Shown: in pieces, positions 1 through 6,199 of the stretch
Position numbering within the stretch: the first letter of the stretch is position 1
Layout: every line of letters begins with the position of its first letter
DNA from: an uncultured Fidelibacterota bacterium
GTDB lineage: Bacteria > Fidelibacterota > Marinisomatia > Marinisomatales > UBA8229
Direction: 5' to 3'
Assembly: GCA_913054425.1 (NCBI GenBank)
Contig: CAJXJG010000069.1
Location: 1-8,469, forward strand
DNA length: 8,469 bases
Notes under the pieces: generated by a model
The model's database searches: none
What the model was told of the DNA's origin: nothing
What the model saw: the letters and a program-made list of their open reading frames with translations, nothing else
Translations under genes and position numbers: made by a program

Positions 1-27
1 TGAAGATGAATGGTGCTTTTGAAGTAA

Positions 28-70
28 GTCAAGCATCTTGCTTGACATAGACAATCAGGGATGATTGTCT
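28..70. repeat. Two tandem hairpins in upstream intergenic DNA
   Basis: Two perfect inverted repeats lie side by side. The first has 7-bp arms GTCAAGC/GCTTGAC at 28-34 and 40-46 around a 5-nt loop. The second has 9-bp arms AGACAATCA/TGATTGTCT at 49-57 and 62-70 around the loop GGGA. Neither is followed by a T run, so they do not look like classical intrinsic terminators, although they could close a transcript arriving from beyond the left edge. They sit just before the larger palindromic element and may be part of the same repeat. The arms are seen directly; any function is unknown. Confidence 0.55.
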
Positions 71-92
71 TACAATACTGCTAAAATAAACG

Positions 93-210
93 CTGTCATT
101 CTGATCCGTCAGAAGGCGGAGAAGAATCTCAAGCATACGATAATCAACTGACATTTGAGATTTTTCTCCCAAGACCTTTCAGTGGCAGGATGCTTTCACA
201 AGCATGACAG
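93..210. repeat. Imperfect palindromic intergenic repeat, MITE/REP-like
   Basis: The outer ends are a perfect 7-bp inverted repeat, CTGTCAT at 93-99 and ATGACAG at 204-210. A second nested pair, GAGAAGAATCTCAA at 119-132 and TTGAGATTTTTCTC at 155-168, matches at 13 of 14 positions. Each half also folds alone: ATTCT/AGAAT at 98-102 and 123-127, and ATGCTT/AAGCAT at 190-195 and 200-205 around TCAC. The left half resembles the GTCATTCTGA...GAAGAATCT intergenic repeat that I recall from many bacterial genomes. No reading frame of note covers it. A non-coding dispersed repeat is the best reading; copy number elsewhere cannot be judged from this window. Confidence 0.6.
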
Positions 211-335
211 TTATAGTGAGAGGTATTACTGAAAAAATTCCCCAATTAATTTAATGTAGAGAAATCTAATTTTTGTGATTGATTAGATAAATTTCCTTTG
301 AGTGTTTTTTCTCTTTTTTTTCCTAAATTCAAACT

Positions 336-725
336 ATGGAAAATAGAGAAAAAAACTTTCAATTAACGGTTGAGGATAAGAAACGGTACGAAAAATGGAT
401 TAGAAATATTGACCTTTCTTCGAAGGAAACACTTATAAATAATATTCCATGGAAACTGGAACTTCTCAGAAGTCTTCCCGATTTAAAATCCTTTCAAGTT
501 GAGCTTATAAATGATATTTCCGCTCTTTATAATTTGATTACAACCAGGAAAGACCTGAATGACTTTGCTCAACGCCGAATATTATTTTCGTTTCAATATT
601 TTTATGAAATTGAAGATGAAATTCCTGACAAGTTACCCTGGGTTGGTTATTTGGATGACGCTGTGGTAGTCAGGTGGGTTATGGATAGTTTAATAGCTGA
701 TCATGGCAAATATTTTGAGACCTGA
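336..725 (+). CDS. DUF1232 / YkvA-like protein
   Basis: This encodes 129 residues of unknown biochemical function. The C-terminal third carries the DUF1232 (YkvA family) signature: an aromatic run (residues 87-90), then DEIPD (94-98), then GYLDDAVVV (104-112). This corresponds to the family core in which an IPD motif precedes a Gly-Tyr-Leu-Asp-Asp turn. The first 80 residues are charged and probably helical, with no signal peptide; the conserved segment is only moderately hydrophobic. The length is about normal for YkvA-like proteins. The ATG at 336 has no Shine-Dalgarno sequence but follows a pyrimidine-rich tract (305-323). The gene stands alone and converges on the zinc-ribbon gene 13 bp downstream. 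The family assignment rests on motif recall and is fairly secure; the role is unknown. Confidence 0.8.
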   Translation: MENREKNFQLTVEDKKRYEKWIRNIDLSSKETLINNIPWKLELLRSLPDLKSFQVELINDISALYNLITTRKDLNDFAQRRILFSFQYFYEIEDEIPDKLPWVGYLDDAVVVRWVMDSLIADHGKYFET

Positions 726-738
726 TTTTACAGGAATT

Positions 739-924
739 TCAGGAAAAGTCTTCCTCTGAGAACTGCCATTTGCACGGACCGCACCACCATGGTTTTCCGT
801 AATATTGAGGACGCTTCTCGTTTAACTGGAGTGGAATACCGCATTTTGGACAGTTTCGCTGTGCATCCCCTTCAGGCCACGTGTAATTTGGATAACTTTG
901 ACCCGTTTCTTTTGATTCGTCCAT
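739..924 (-). CDS. Small zinc-ribbon protein
   Basis: This 61-residue protein has two CxxC knuckles, CPKC (Cys25, Cys28) and CGPC (Cys48, Cys51), separated by 19 residues. That is the layout of a four-cysteine zinc ribbon. Between and around them the chain is rich in Trp, Tyr and Pro (YYGKPWWCGPCKW), and it ends in an acidic tail. There is no signal peptide or membrane segment, so it is probably cytoplasmic. The paired knuckles and balanced composition argue that it is a real gene and not a chance frame. The ATG (922-924 on the complement) has an AT-rich upstream region and no Shine-Dalgarno sequence. It is convergent with the DUF1232 gene and divergent from the TPR lipoprotein gene. Binding to nucleic acid or protein is possible; no specific function can be assigned. 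Confidence 0.7.
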   Translation of the reverse strand: MDESKETGQSYPNYTWPEGDAQRNCPKCGIPLQLNEKRPQYYGKPWWCGPCKWQFSEEDFS

Positions 925-1021
925 GAAATAAATTTAATACTATTTTTCTACTTCCCTACAATAGGAAAAAGTGATTATTCCCAAAAAGATAACAAGATGA
1001 AAATGAACTGGCGCTGATTCA
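925..1021. promoter_or_regulatory. Divergent intergenic region with an imperfect dyad
   Basis: These 97 bp separate the starts of the zinc-ribbon gene (leftward) and the TPR-lipoprotein cluster (rightward), so promoters for both probably lie here. An imperfect dyad, TTTTTCTA at 943-950 and TAGGAAAAA at 962-970, pairs apart from one bulged base and could be an operator. The plus strand contains TATTTTTC at 941-948, one base off the Bacteroidetes-type -7 consensus TAnnTTTG, but I found no matching -33 element at the right distance. The existence of promoters is inferred from gene layout, not from a clear consensus. Confidence 0.35.
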
Positions 1022-3037
1022 ATGGATGAAAAAATTAAATACAGTCTAAAGATAAAACAGATTAAGTACTACTTGGTTTTCTTTTTCACGGGTATAATTA
1101 TATTCTGCTCCGGCTGTGCCTATTTTAATACATTTTATAATGCCCGAAGATATTTTGAAGAAGGGGAGAAAGCCCGGCTTGAAAATATAGGTGGCTCACT
1201 TCCTTCTTCGGCGAAAAACGCCTATAAAAGCGTCATTGACAAATCCATTCTTACCCTGAACAAATATCCTCAAAGTAAGTACGTTCTTCCTGCAATGCTC
1301 CTTATTGGAAAATCCCGTTATCATCTTGGGGAATACACCCAGGCGGAAAATATGTTCAGACAACTGGAACAGGAGGGAGCAGCAGAATATCAGCAGGAAT
1401 CCCAATACTGGCTGGCGCTTACAAAATGGAAGTCCGGAAAGCTGCAGCCTGCTTTGGACGACTTGCATACCTTGTATGATCAAATTAATGATAATCAATT
1501 CCTGGCGAAAATTCATTTATCCGTTGCAGAAATTTATCTTGAGATTGAGAAAACAGATCAGGCTCTTGCTTCTCTGAAGAAAGCCGCTGACCTGACCAAA
1601 GACAGGTCAGAGAAAGACCAGATTTATTACCGGTTATCTACTCTGGCTTTTGATCAGCAGGAATATGACCGTGCCCTTTTCGCTTATAGAAATGTGATAA
1701 AATATACTATGGTCAAAAAACGAAAAGAGGAAGCGAATCTGCAGATTGTCAGGGTATATAGGCTAAAAGAGGATTTTAAGCAAGCTTCAAAAAAAATAAA
1801 GGATTTATTGGCTGATGGAGATTTTGAAACTGTCCATGGGGATTTGGAACTGGAACTGGTAAAAATATTCCTGGACCAAGGCGAAGAGGGTATGGCGAAA
1901 ACCCGCCTTGAAACAATAACAAACGATTACAAGAAAACTGAGGTTTCAGCTGAAGCATTTTATCTTTTGGGAGAAAATACATTAAACAACCGGGAGTTTG
2001 AGGAAGCTCTTACCCATTTTGAACAGGTATCAACCGAAAGCAGAAAATCAGAATTTATCAAGATTTCAAAACGAAGGATAAAAGAGATTAATGCTTATCA
2101 GAGCGCACGGAATGAATTAAGTGAACTCACTGGAGAAAAAACAGTTGTTCCACCTCTCTTAGACGAATCTGGAATAGAAAAAACCACGAAAGTTGATTCT
2201 TTAAGATCATTCTCAAAGCACAACCTGGCAAAGATAGGGTTGAGTGATGAAGCTGGAGAATTTGATTCCACCAATGTAGATTCAAATGAGGCAAATTCCC
2301 AAAGTCTCTTATTAAAGCAAAACCAGATTGCGGAAAAATTATATTCCCTGGGTGAACTGGACGCATTCCATTTCGATCGTTCTGATTCAGCTATTGTACA
2401 TTTGCAGAATATAATTGAAAATTACCCCGATACAGACCTATACCTTAAATCACTTTTTACCCTACGTTTTCTTTTTTTTGAACGTGGTGATACCACTAAA
2501 GGTGAAAATTTGGAGGATATACTTCTGGAACAGTTTCCGGAATCGGAATTTTCTCTGGTAATAAGAAAGAGAAAAGGTCTTGAAGAAGGAGCGCAGGATA
2601 ATTTTCTCCGGGATGCGGAACAATTATGGGATCAGGATCAAGAAGCATCTTTGCATGAGTATAAATCCATTATAGCTGCAGATTCCACCAGCGCATTGGC
2701 AGCCAGGGCGGTGTATTTTCTGGCGCATCGCTATGATTATTATATTCACAATGCGGACAGCGCATTGAAATACTATGAAATGATTCAACACCTCCATCCG
2801 GAAAGTGAACAGGCATCTGCTTCAAAGTCTCGTTATTCCACTCTGAAATACTTGCTCGGGGAAGATTCCGATGAAGAAATAAAGATAGAAAAACAATCTT
2901 ATGTACCCAAACAATTTTCTTTAGATTCAATTTCACTGGATATTTACAGGTCCATTTCCCGCAGGGATACAGCACTAAAATTTGTGAAGCAGGATTCACT
3001 TACTTTACCAATTGATACATCTGTTATAGTGCCATGA
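1022..3037 (+). CDS. TPR-repeat outer-membrane lipoprotein
   Basis: This is a 671-residue lipoprotein. A basic N-terminus and hydrophobic stretch (residues 17-29) end in a lipobox-like CSGC with the lipidated Cys at 32. Residue +2 is Ala, which fits outer-membrane sorting. The mature start CAYFNTFYNARRYF leads into helical TPR-type repeats over about residues 65-360, for example 82-115, 162-190, 200-226 and 310-336. An acidic, Ser-rich linker (about 370-430) follows, then a second TPR block (about 435-612) and a polar tail. Such proteins usually scaffold protein assembly in the periplasm; BamD, YbgF/CpoB and the gliding lipoprotein SprE/PorW are comparable architectures, but I cannot place it in any of them. 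It opens the main cluster, and its stop overlaps the pyrK start by 4 bp (ATGA). No Shine-Dalgarno sequence precedes the ATG. Confidence 0.85.
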   Translation: MDEKIKYSLKIKQIKYYLVFFFTGIIIFCSGCAYFNTFYNARRYFEEGEKARLENIGGSLPSSAKNAYKSVIDKSILTLNKYPQSKYVLPAMLLIGKSRYHLGEYTQAENMFRQLEQEGAAEYQQESQYWLALTKWKSGKLQPALDDLHTLYDQINDNQFLAKIHLSVAEIYLEIEKTDQALASLKKAADLTKDRSEKDQIYYRLSTLAFDQQEYDRALFAYRNVIKYTMVKKRKEEANLQIVRVYRLKEDFKQASKKIKDLLADGDFETVHGDLELELVKIFLDQGEEGMAKTRLETITNDYKKTEVSAEAFYLLGENTLNNREFEEALTHFEQVSTESRKSEFIKISKRRIKEINAYQSARNELSELTGEKTVVPPLLDESGIEKTTKVDSLRSFSKHNLAKIGLSDEAGEFDSTNVDSNEANSQSLLLKQNQIAEKLYSLGELDAFHFDRSDSAIVHLQNIIENYPDTDLYLKSLFTLRFLFFERGDTTKGENLEDILLEQFPESEFSLVIRKRKGLEEGAQDNFLRDAEQLWDQDQEASLHEYKSIIAADSTSALAARAVYFLAHRYDYYIHNADSALKYYEMIQHLHPESEQASASKSRYSTLKYLLGEDSDEEIKIEKQSYVPKQFSLDSISLDIYRSISRRDTALKFVKQDSLTLPIDTSVIVP

Positions 3038-3825
3038 TTATTGAACAATGTAAAATTATTCGAAATGAGGAAATTGCGGGAGGAATCTGGGAAATGAAAT
3101 TCTCAGCTCCGGGAATTGCGTCTAATTATACTGGCCCGGGACAGTTTCTGGAGATTCTCTTAGAAAACAAATGGAGTTTTACTGTTCGCCGGCCCATGAG
3201 CATCGCTAATGTGGAAGGGAACCGTATCACAGTCATTTTCAAGATTTTTGGACGGGGTACAAAATTATTATCGGAACGTAAAATTGGCGAAGTTCTTGAT
3301 CTTCTGGGTCCGCTTGGGAATGTATTTTCGGGGTGGAATGAAAAATACGTTCCGATTTTAGTTGGTGGCGGTGTTGGGTTAGCTCCAATTTTAAACCTTT
3401 TTAAGGAGTGTCAGAAATACAAAATTCATTCAAATTTAATCCTTGGAGCAAGAACCGGACGGGAGCATTTCATGGCTCATGACCCTTCAAACGGGATTTA
3501 CCTCACAACGGATGATGGGACACTTGGAATTTCAGGGACGGTGATTCCAACGTTGAAAAATGTGTTTTCTGATGTTGACAATCCGATGGTTTATGCCTGC
3601 GGTCCACTGCCCATGCTTAAAGCGGTGCAGGATTTTGTCATTCAGAATAAGATTCCAACTCAATTATCGGTAGAAAGTTATATGGGGTGTGGTACCGGGC
3701 TTTGTCAGGGGTGTGTTATAAAAAAACGAAATATTAAAGCGAAGACGCACAGTTATCATGAGCGCTATTCCCTGGTGTGTATGGATGGGCCAGTTTATTC
3801 AGCTGATGAGGTTTGTTTTGACTGA
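3034..3825 (+). CDS. pyrK: Dihydroorotate dehydrogenase B, electron transfer subunit PyrK
   Basis: PyrK passes electrons from dihydroorotate oxidation in PyrD, through FAD and a 2Fe-2S cluster, to NAD+ in the cytoplasm. The 263 residues show the ferredoxin-reductase order. An FAD domain comes first, with RRPMSI (52-57) and the GRGT loop (73-76). The nucleotide-binding domain has GGGVGLAPI (111-119) and YACGPLPML (187-195). The C-terminal cluster motif has Cys219, Cys224, Cys227 and Cys249, in the context CGTGLCQGC and VCMDGPVY. The last two cysteines are 21 residues apart, longer than the 14 I recall for Lactococcus lactis PyrK. The start overlaps the lipoprotein stop (ATGA), suggesting coupled translation, and the 3' end overlaps pyrD. 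The pairing with pyrD makes the assignment secure. Confidence 0.95.
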   Translation: MIIEQCKIIRNEEIAGGIWEMKFSAPGIASNYTGPGQFLEILLENKWSFTVRRPMSIANVEGNRITVIFKIFGRGTKLLSERKIGEVLDLLGPLGNVFSGWNEKYVPILVGGGVGLAPILNLFKECQKYKIHSNLILGARTGREHFMAHDPSNGIYLTTDDGTLGISGTVIPTLKNVFSDVDNPMVYACGPLPMLKAVQDFVIQNKIPTQLSVESYMGCGTGLCQGCVIKKRNIKAKTHSYHERYSLVCMDGPVYSADEVCFD

Positions 3826-4732
3826 TTTTCGTATTCAAATTGGAAATATAGAGTTTAAAAATCCACTATTTACTGCTTCCGGTACATTTGGTTATGGAAA
3901 TGATGTACCTGATTTTGTTGATGTCTCAAAATTGGGTGGTATTGTTACAAAGTCTATCACATTACATCCCCGGGAAGGAAATCCACCCCCTAGAATCGTG
4001 GAAACACCTTCCGGTATGATCAACTCGATTGGATTAGCAAATGTCGGTGTGGATCATTACATGAGAGAAATGGTTCCGTTTTACAGTACCATCGATACAA
4101 AAATTATAATGAATATTGCAGGATCGACTTTAGATGAATATTGTGAAATTATACAGAAAGTAGAATCAATCTCTTCTGATATTGCTGGATATGAAATAAA
4201 TATCTCCTGCCCGAATGTTAAAAAGGGAGGAATGGAATTTGGGGTGGATAGTTCACTCACCGCTGAATTAACCAAAACACTGAGGTCATTGACTGAACGA
4301 CTCTTAATTGTGAAATTGAGTCCAAACGTAACGGATATCGCTGCAATTGCCGTAGCAGCGGAAGAATCCGGCGCTGACGCCGTTTCTGCCATTAATACGG
4401 TTGTTGGGATGAGCATTAATCCAATGACCTGGAAGAGTAATATTTATACTGTTTTTGGTGGATTGTCAGGTCCTGCAACCAAACCAATCGGTTTAGCTGC
4501 AGTACAAAAAATATTTCATTCTGTAACTATACCTATTATTGGAATAGGTGGAATAACTAATTCATTGGACGTGATAGAATATTTCTTGGCTGGAGCAACC
4601 GCTGTCCAATTGGGAACTGTGAATTATCAGGATCCGTCTTCCGGCGAAAAAATGATTGATGACCTAAAGACATATTGCAAAGATTTATCCATTGAAAAAA
4701 TTTCTTCGCTGGTTGGGAAAGTAAAAATCTAA
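3806..4732 (+). CDS. pyrD: Dihydroorotate dehydrogenase B, catalytic subunit PyrD
   Basis: This flavoenzyme oxidises dihydroorotate to orotate, the fourth step of UMP synthesis, and works as a complex with PyrK. Numbering from the ATG at 3806 gives 308 residues. Family marks in order are the N-terminal FMN region NPLFTASGTFGYG (19-31), TKS (48-50), NSIGLAN (73-79) and the catalytic-loop Cys135 in NISCPNVKKGG. These are followed by VKLSPN (169-174), INTVVGM (196-202), GGLSGPA (218-224), GIGGI (246-250) and QLGT (268-271). A Cys as catalytic base is the class 1 type. The frame is open back to an ATG at 3758, but that would add 16 residues read out of frame within pyrK and unlike the family. TTG at 3818, with GAGG 6 nt upstream, would give the typical short N-terminus and is a real alternative start. 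Confidence 0.95.
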   Translation: MRFVLTDFRIQIGNIEFKNPLFTASGTFGYGNDVPDFVDVSKLGGIVTKSITLHPREGNPPPRIVETPSGMINSIGLANVGVDHYMREMVPFYSTIDTKIIMNIAGSTLDEYCEIIQKVESISSDIAGYEINISCPNVKKGGMEFGVDSSLTAELTKTLRSLTERLLIVKLSPNVTDIAAIAVAAEESGADAVSAINTVVGMSINPMTWKSNIYTVFGGLSGPATKPIGLAAVQKIFHSVTIPIIGIGGITNSLDVIEYFLAGATAVQLGTVNYQDPSSGEKMIDDLKTYCKDLSIEKISSLVGKVKI

Positions 4733-4742
4733 ACTCTGGTTA

Positions 4743-5213
4743 ATGGCTAAATATATTTTACCGATTATCATTTCCTTAATGGGAGCAATACTTGTTTTTG
4801 ATTGCTCTAATTCACCCCGGTATACTACTACGGGAAGCAGGTACCGTTCAAAACCAATCAAAAAGGTAAATCCTGGCGCTAAAACCAAGAAGATACTGAA
4901 AGGAATAAGCTCTTACTATGGTGAGGACTTTCATGGTAGGTTGACCGCAAACGGGGAAGTATTTGATATGTATGGACTCACTGCAGCGCATAAAACACTT
5001 CCCTTAAATACAATAGTCAGGGTGACCAACATGGAGAATAAAAAATCATTGATTCTTCGCATTAATGATCGTGGTCCTTTTGTGAAGGGGCGAATGCTGG
5101 ACTGTTCCTATGGAGCTGCTTTGAAATTAGGATTTATCGGCAACGGAACTACCAGAGTTCAGGTTGAAGTGATTGAGTTGGGGGACGATAAATATATGCA
5201 GCATAAAGAGTAA
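4743..5213 (+). CDS. rlpA: RlpA-like septal/peptidoglycan lipoprotein
   Basis: RlpA proteins are double-psi beta-barrel proteins. Some are lytic transglycosylases that cut peptidoglycan strands lacking stem peptides, often at the division site. Of the 156 residues, 1-20 form a hydrophobic export signal, and Cys21 is a possible lipidation site, although VFDC is a poor lipobox with Asp at -1. The barrel covers about residues 53-145: GISSYYGEDFHGRLTANGE, then AAHKTLP (81-87), RINDRGPF (106-113) and the GRMLD...AALKLGF segment. Glu72, His83 and Asp109 match the conserved positions, including the Glu and Asp needed for activity in characterised RlpA. There is no C-terminal SPOR domain, so denuded-glycan targeting is not evident. 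It lies 10 bp after pyrD and 5 bp before the lipid kinase gene, probably in one transcript. Confidence 0.88.
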   Translation: MAKYILPIIISLMGAILVFDCSNSPRYTTTGSRYRSKPIKKVNPGAKTKKILKGISSYYGEDFHGRLTANGEVFDMYGLTAAHKTLPLNTIVRVTNMENKKSLILRINDRGPFVKGRMLDCSYGAALKLGFIGNGTTRVQVEVIELGDDKYMQHKE

Positions 5214-5218
5214 GGATC

Positions 5219-6112
5219 ATGGCTCTAAAAAATATATATTTAGCTGTCAACCCACATGGCGGAATGGAAAAAGGCAGGGGGATCCTTGAATTAGTAAAAC
5301 CTGTATTTCATGATAATGGTGTTGAATTAAAAGTACTTGAAACGGAATATCCCGGGCATGCACAAGAAATGATCAACACTATGGATTTCGAAGAAGTTGA
5401 TGGGTTCTGTGCGATTGGTGGCGATGGCACCTTTCATGAAGTTGTAAACGGACTTTTAACCCGAAAAGATAAAAAGCAGGTTCCGATTGGTTTAATTCCG
5501 GGTGGGTCGGGGAATTCCTTCATGCATACGGTTGAATGTCTGGATCCCGTTGAAGCAGCAAAACGTATTGTTTCCGGCAATACAATTCCTGTAGATGTGG
5601 CTGAGGTAAAATCGGGGAAAGAATTGATTTATTCGATAAATATCATTGGCTGGGGATTGGTAACCGATATTGGAATAACAGCAGAGAATTACCGGTGGTT
5701 GGGAGAAAGTCGCTATACAATAATAGCGATGCTGGAAATTTTCAGACTGAAGCAACGATCAGCTACATTGATCATGGATGGAACTGAAGAAAAAAGTGAT
5801 TTTACCTTTATCATGGCTTTGAATACAAAGCATACGGGCAAAGGTATGTATGCTGCGCCAAAAGCAAAATTGGATGATGGATTAATTGATCTGATTATCG
5901 TTCGTGAGAAGGGGAAAATGAAATTATTGAATTTATTACCGAAAATATTTGATGGCACTCATATTGATTCGGAAATTGTTGAATACTATCAGGTGAGTCG
6001 TTTTTCTTTAATTCCTGATGAGAACGAACCATTGAATATTGATGGTGAGATAACAGGAAATACTCCAATCGAAGTAAAAATGATACCTGGCTGTTTTCAG
6101 TTTTTGAATTAA
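5219..6112 (+). CDS. Lipid kinase, diacylglycerol/sphingosine kinase superfamily
   Basis: The protein should phosphorylate a lipid alcohol with a nucleoside triphosphate on the inner face of the cytoplasmic membrane. The 297 residues carry the catalytic DAGK motifs: NPHGG (11-15), IGGDGTFHEVVNGL (66-79) and PGGSGNSF (94-101). Further on are LDDGLIDL (218-225) and a C-terminal IDGE (274-277). The middle segment, IGWGLVTDIGITAENYRWLG (144-162) followed by ESRYT (163-167), is more like eukaryotic sphingosine kinases than DgkB or YegS, as I remember them. The substrate could therefore be diacylglycerol or a sphingoid base; the sequence does not decide. It is last in the tight cluster. AAGGA abuts the ATG too closely to act as a normal ribosome site. 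CdsA, which uses phosphatidate, follows after 87 bp. Confidence 0.88.
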   Translation: MALKNIYLAVNPHGGMEKGRGILELVKPVFHDNGVELKVLETEYPGHAQEMINTMDFEEVDGFCAIGGDGTFHEVVNGLLTRKDKKQVPIGLIPGGSGNSFMHTVECLDPVEAAKRIVSGNTIPVDVAEVKSGKELIYSINIIGWGLVTDIGITAENYRWLGESRYTIIAMLEIFRLKQRSATLIMDGTEEKSDFTFIMALNTKHTGKGMYAAPKAKLDDGLIDLIIVREKGKMKLLNLLPKIFDGTHIDSEIVEYYQVSRFSLIPDENEPLNIDGEITGNTPIEVKMIPGCFQFLN

Positions 6113-6128
6113 TAAATGCTCATATTTG

Positions 6129-6152
6129 AGTTTAGTGAAACTGCATTTTTTT
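6129..6152 (+). terminator. Weak terminator-like hairpin
   Basis: A 5-bp stem AGTTT/AAACT (6129-6133 and 6138-6142) with the loop AGTG is followed by GCA and seven T residues (6146-6152). The stem is short and AT-rich, and an overlapping CTCA/TGAG pair competes with it. It could attenuate transcription between the lipid kinase gene and cdsA but is unlikely to stop it efficiently. The 87-bp gap in which it sits is the longest between any two genes from 1022 onward. Confidence 0.3.
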
Positions 6153-6199
6153 AATCCTTTAGATTTCCATAACTTCACCGCATTATTTTTTTTCTAATC

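Noticed and set aside
3..50. Possible C-terminal end of an upstream gene, a short open frame ending in TAG at 48-50
   Set aside because: Only 15 codons are visible, they run through a perfect hairpin and show no recognisable motif, so coding status cannot be judged.
272..300. Possible Bacteroidetes-type promoter, TTTG at 272-275 and TTCCTTTG at 293-300
   Set aside because: The -7 element has one mismatch to TAnnTTTG and the 17-nt spacing is shorter than usual, so it is too weak to list as a feature in such AT-rich DNA.
722..744. Weak inverted repeat CCTGA/TCAGG between the convergent genes as a bidirectional terminator
   Set aside because: The stem is only 4-5 bp, has alternative pairings and lacks a T tract on either strand.
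1196..1516. Antisense open frame of 106 codons inside the TPR lipoprotein gene, and similar antisense frames at 2670-2999, 4081-4416, 7912-8232 and 8022-8396
   Set aside because: All lie opposite strongly supported genes, have no recognisable motifs and show composition typical of reverse-frame shadows.
1587..1610. Perfect 8-bp inverted repeat CTGACCTG/CAGGTCAG within the TPR lipoprotein gene
   Set aside because: About one such stem is expected by chance in a window of this length, and it lies in well-supported coding sequence encoding an ordinary helical segment.
3758..3805. Upstream extension of PyrD to the ATG at 3758
   Set aside because: The added residues are pyrK sequence read in another frame (MSAIPWCVWMGQ...) and do not resemble any PyrD N-terminus.
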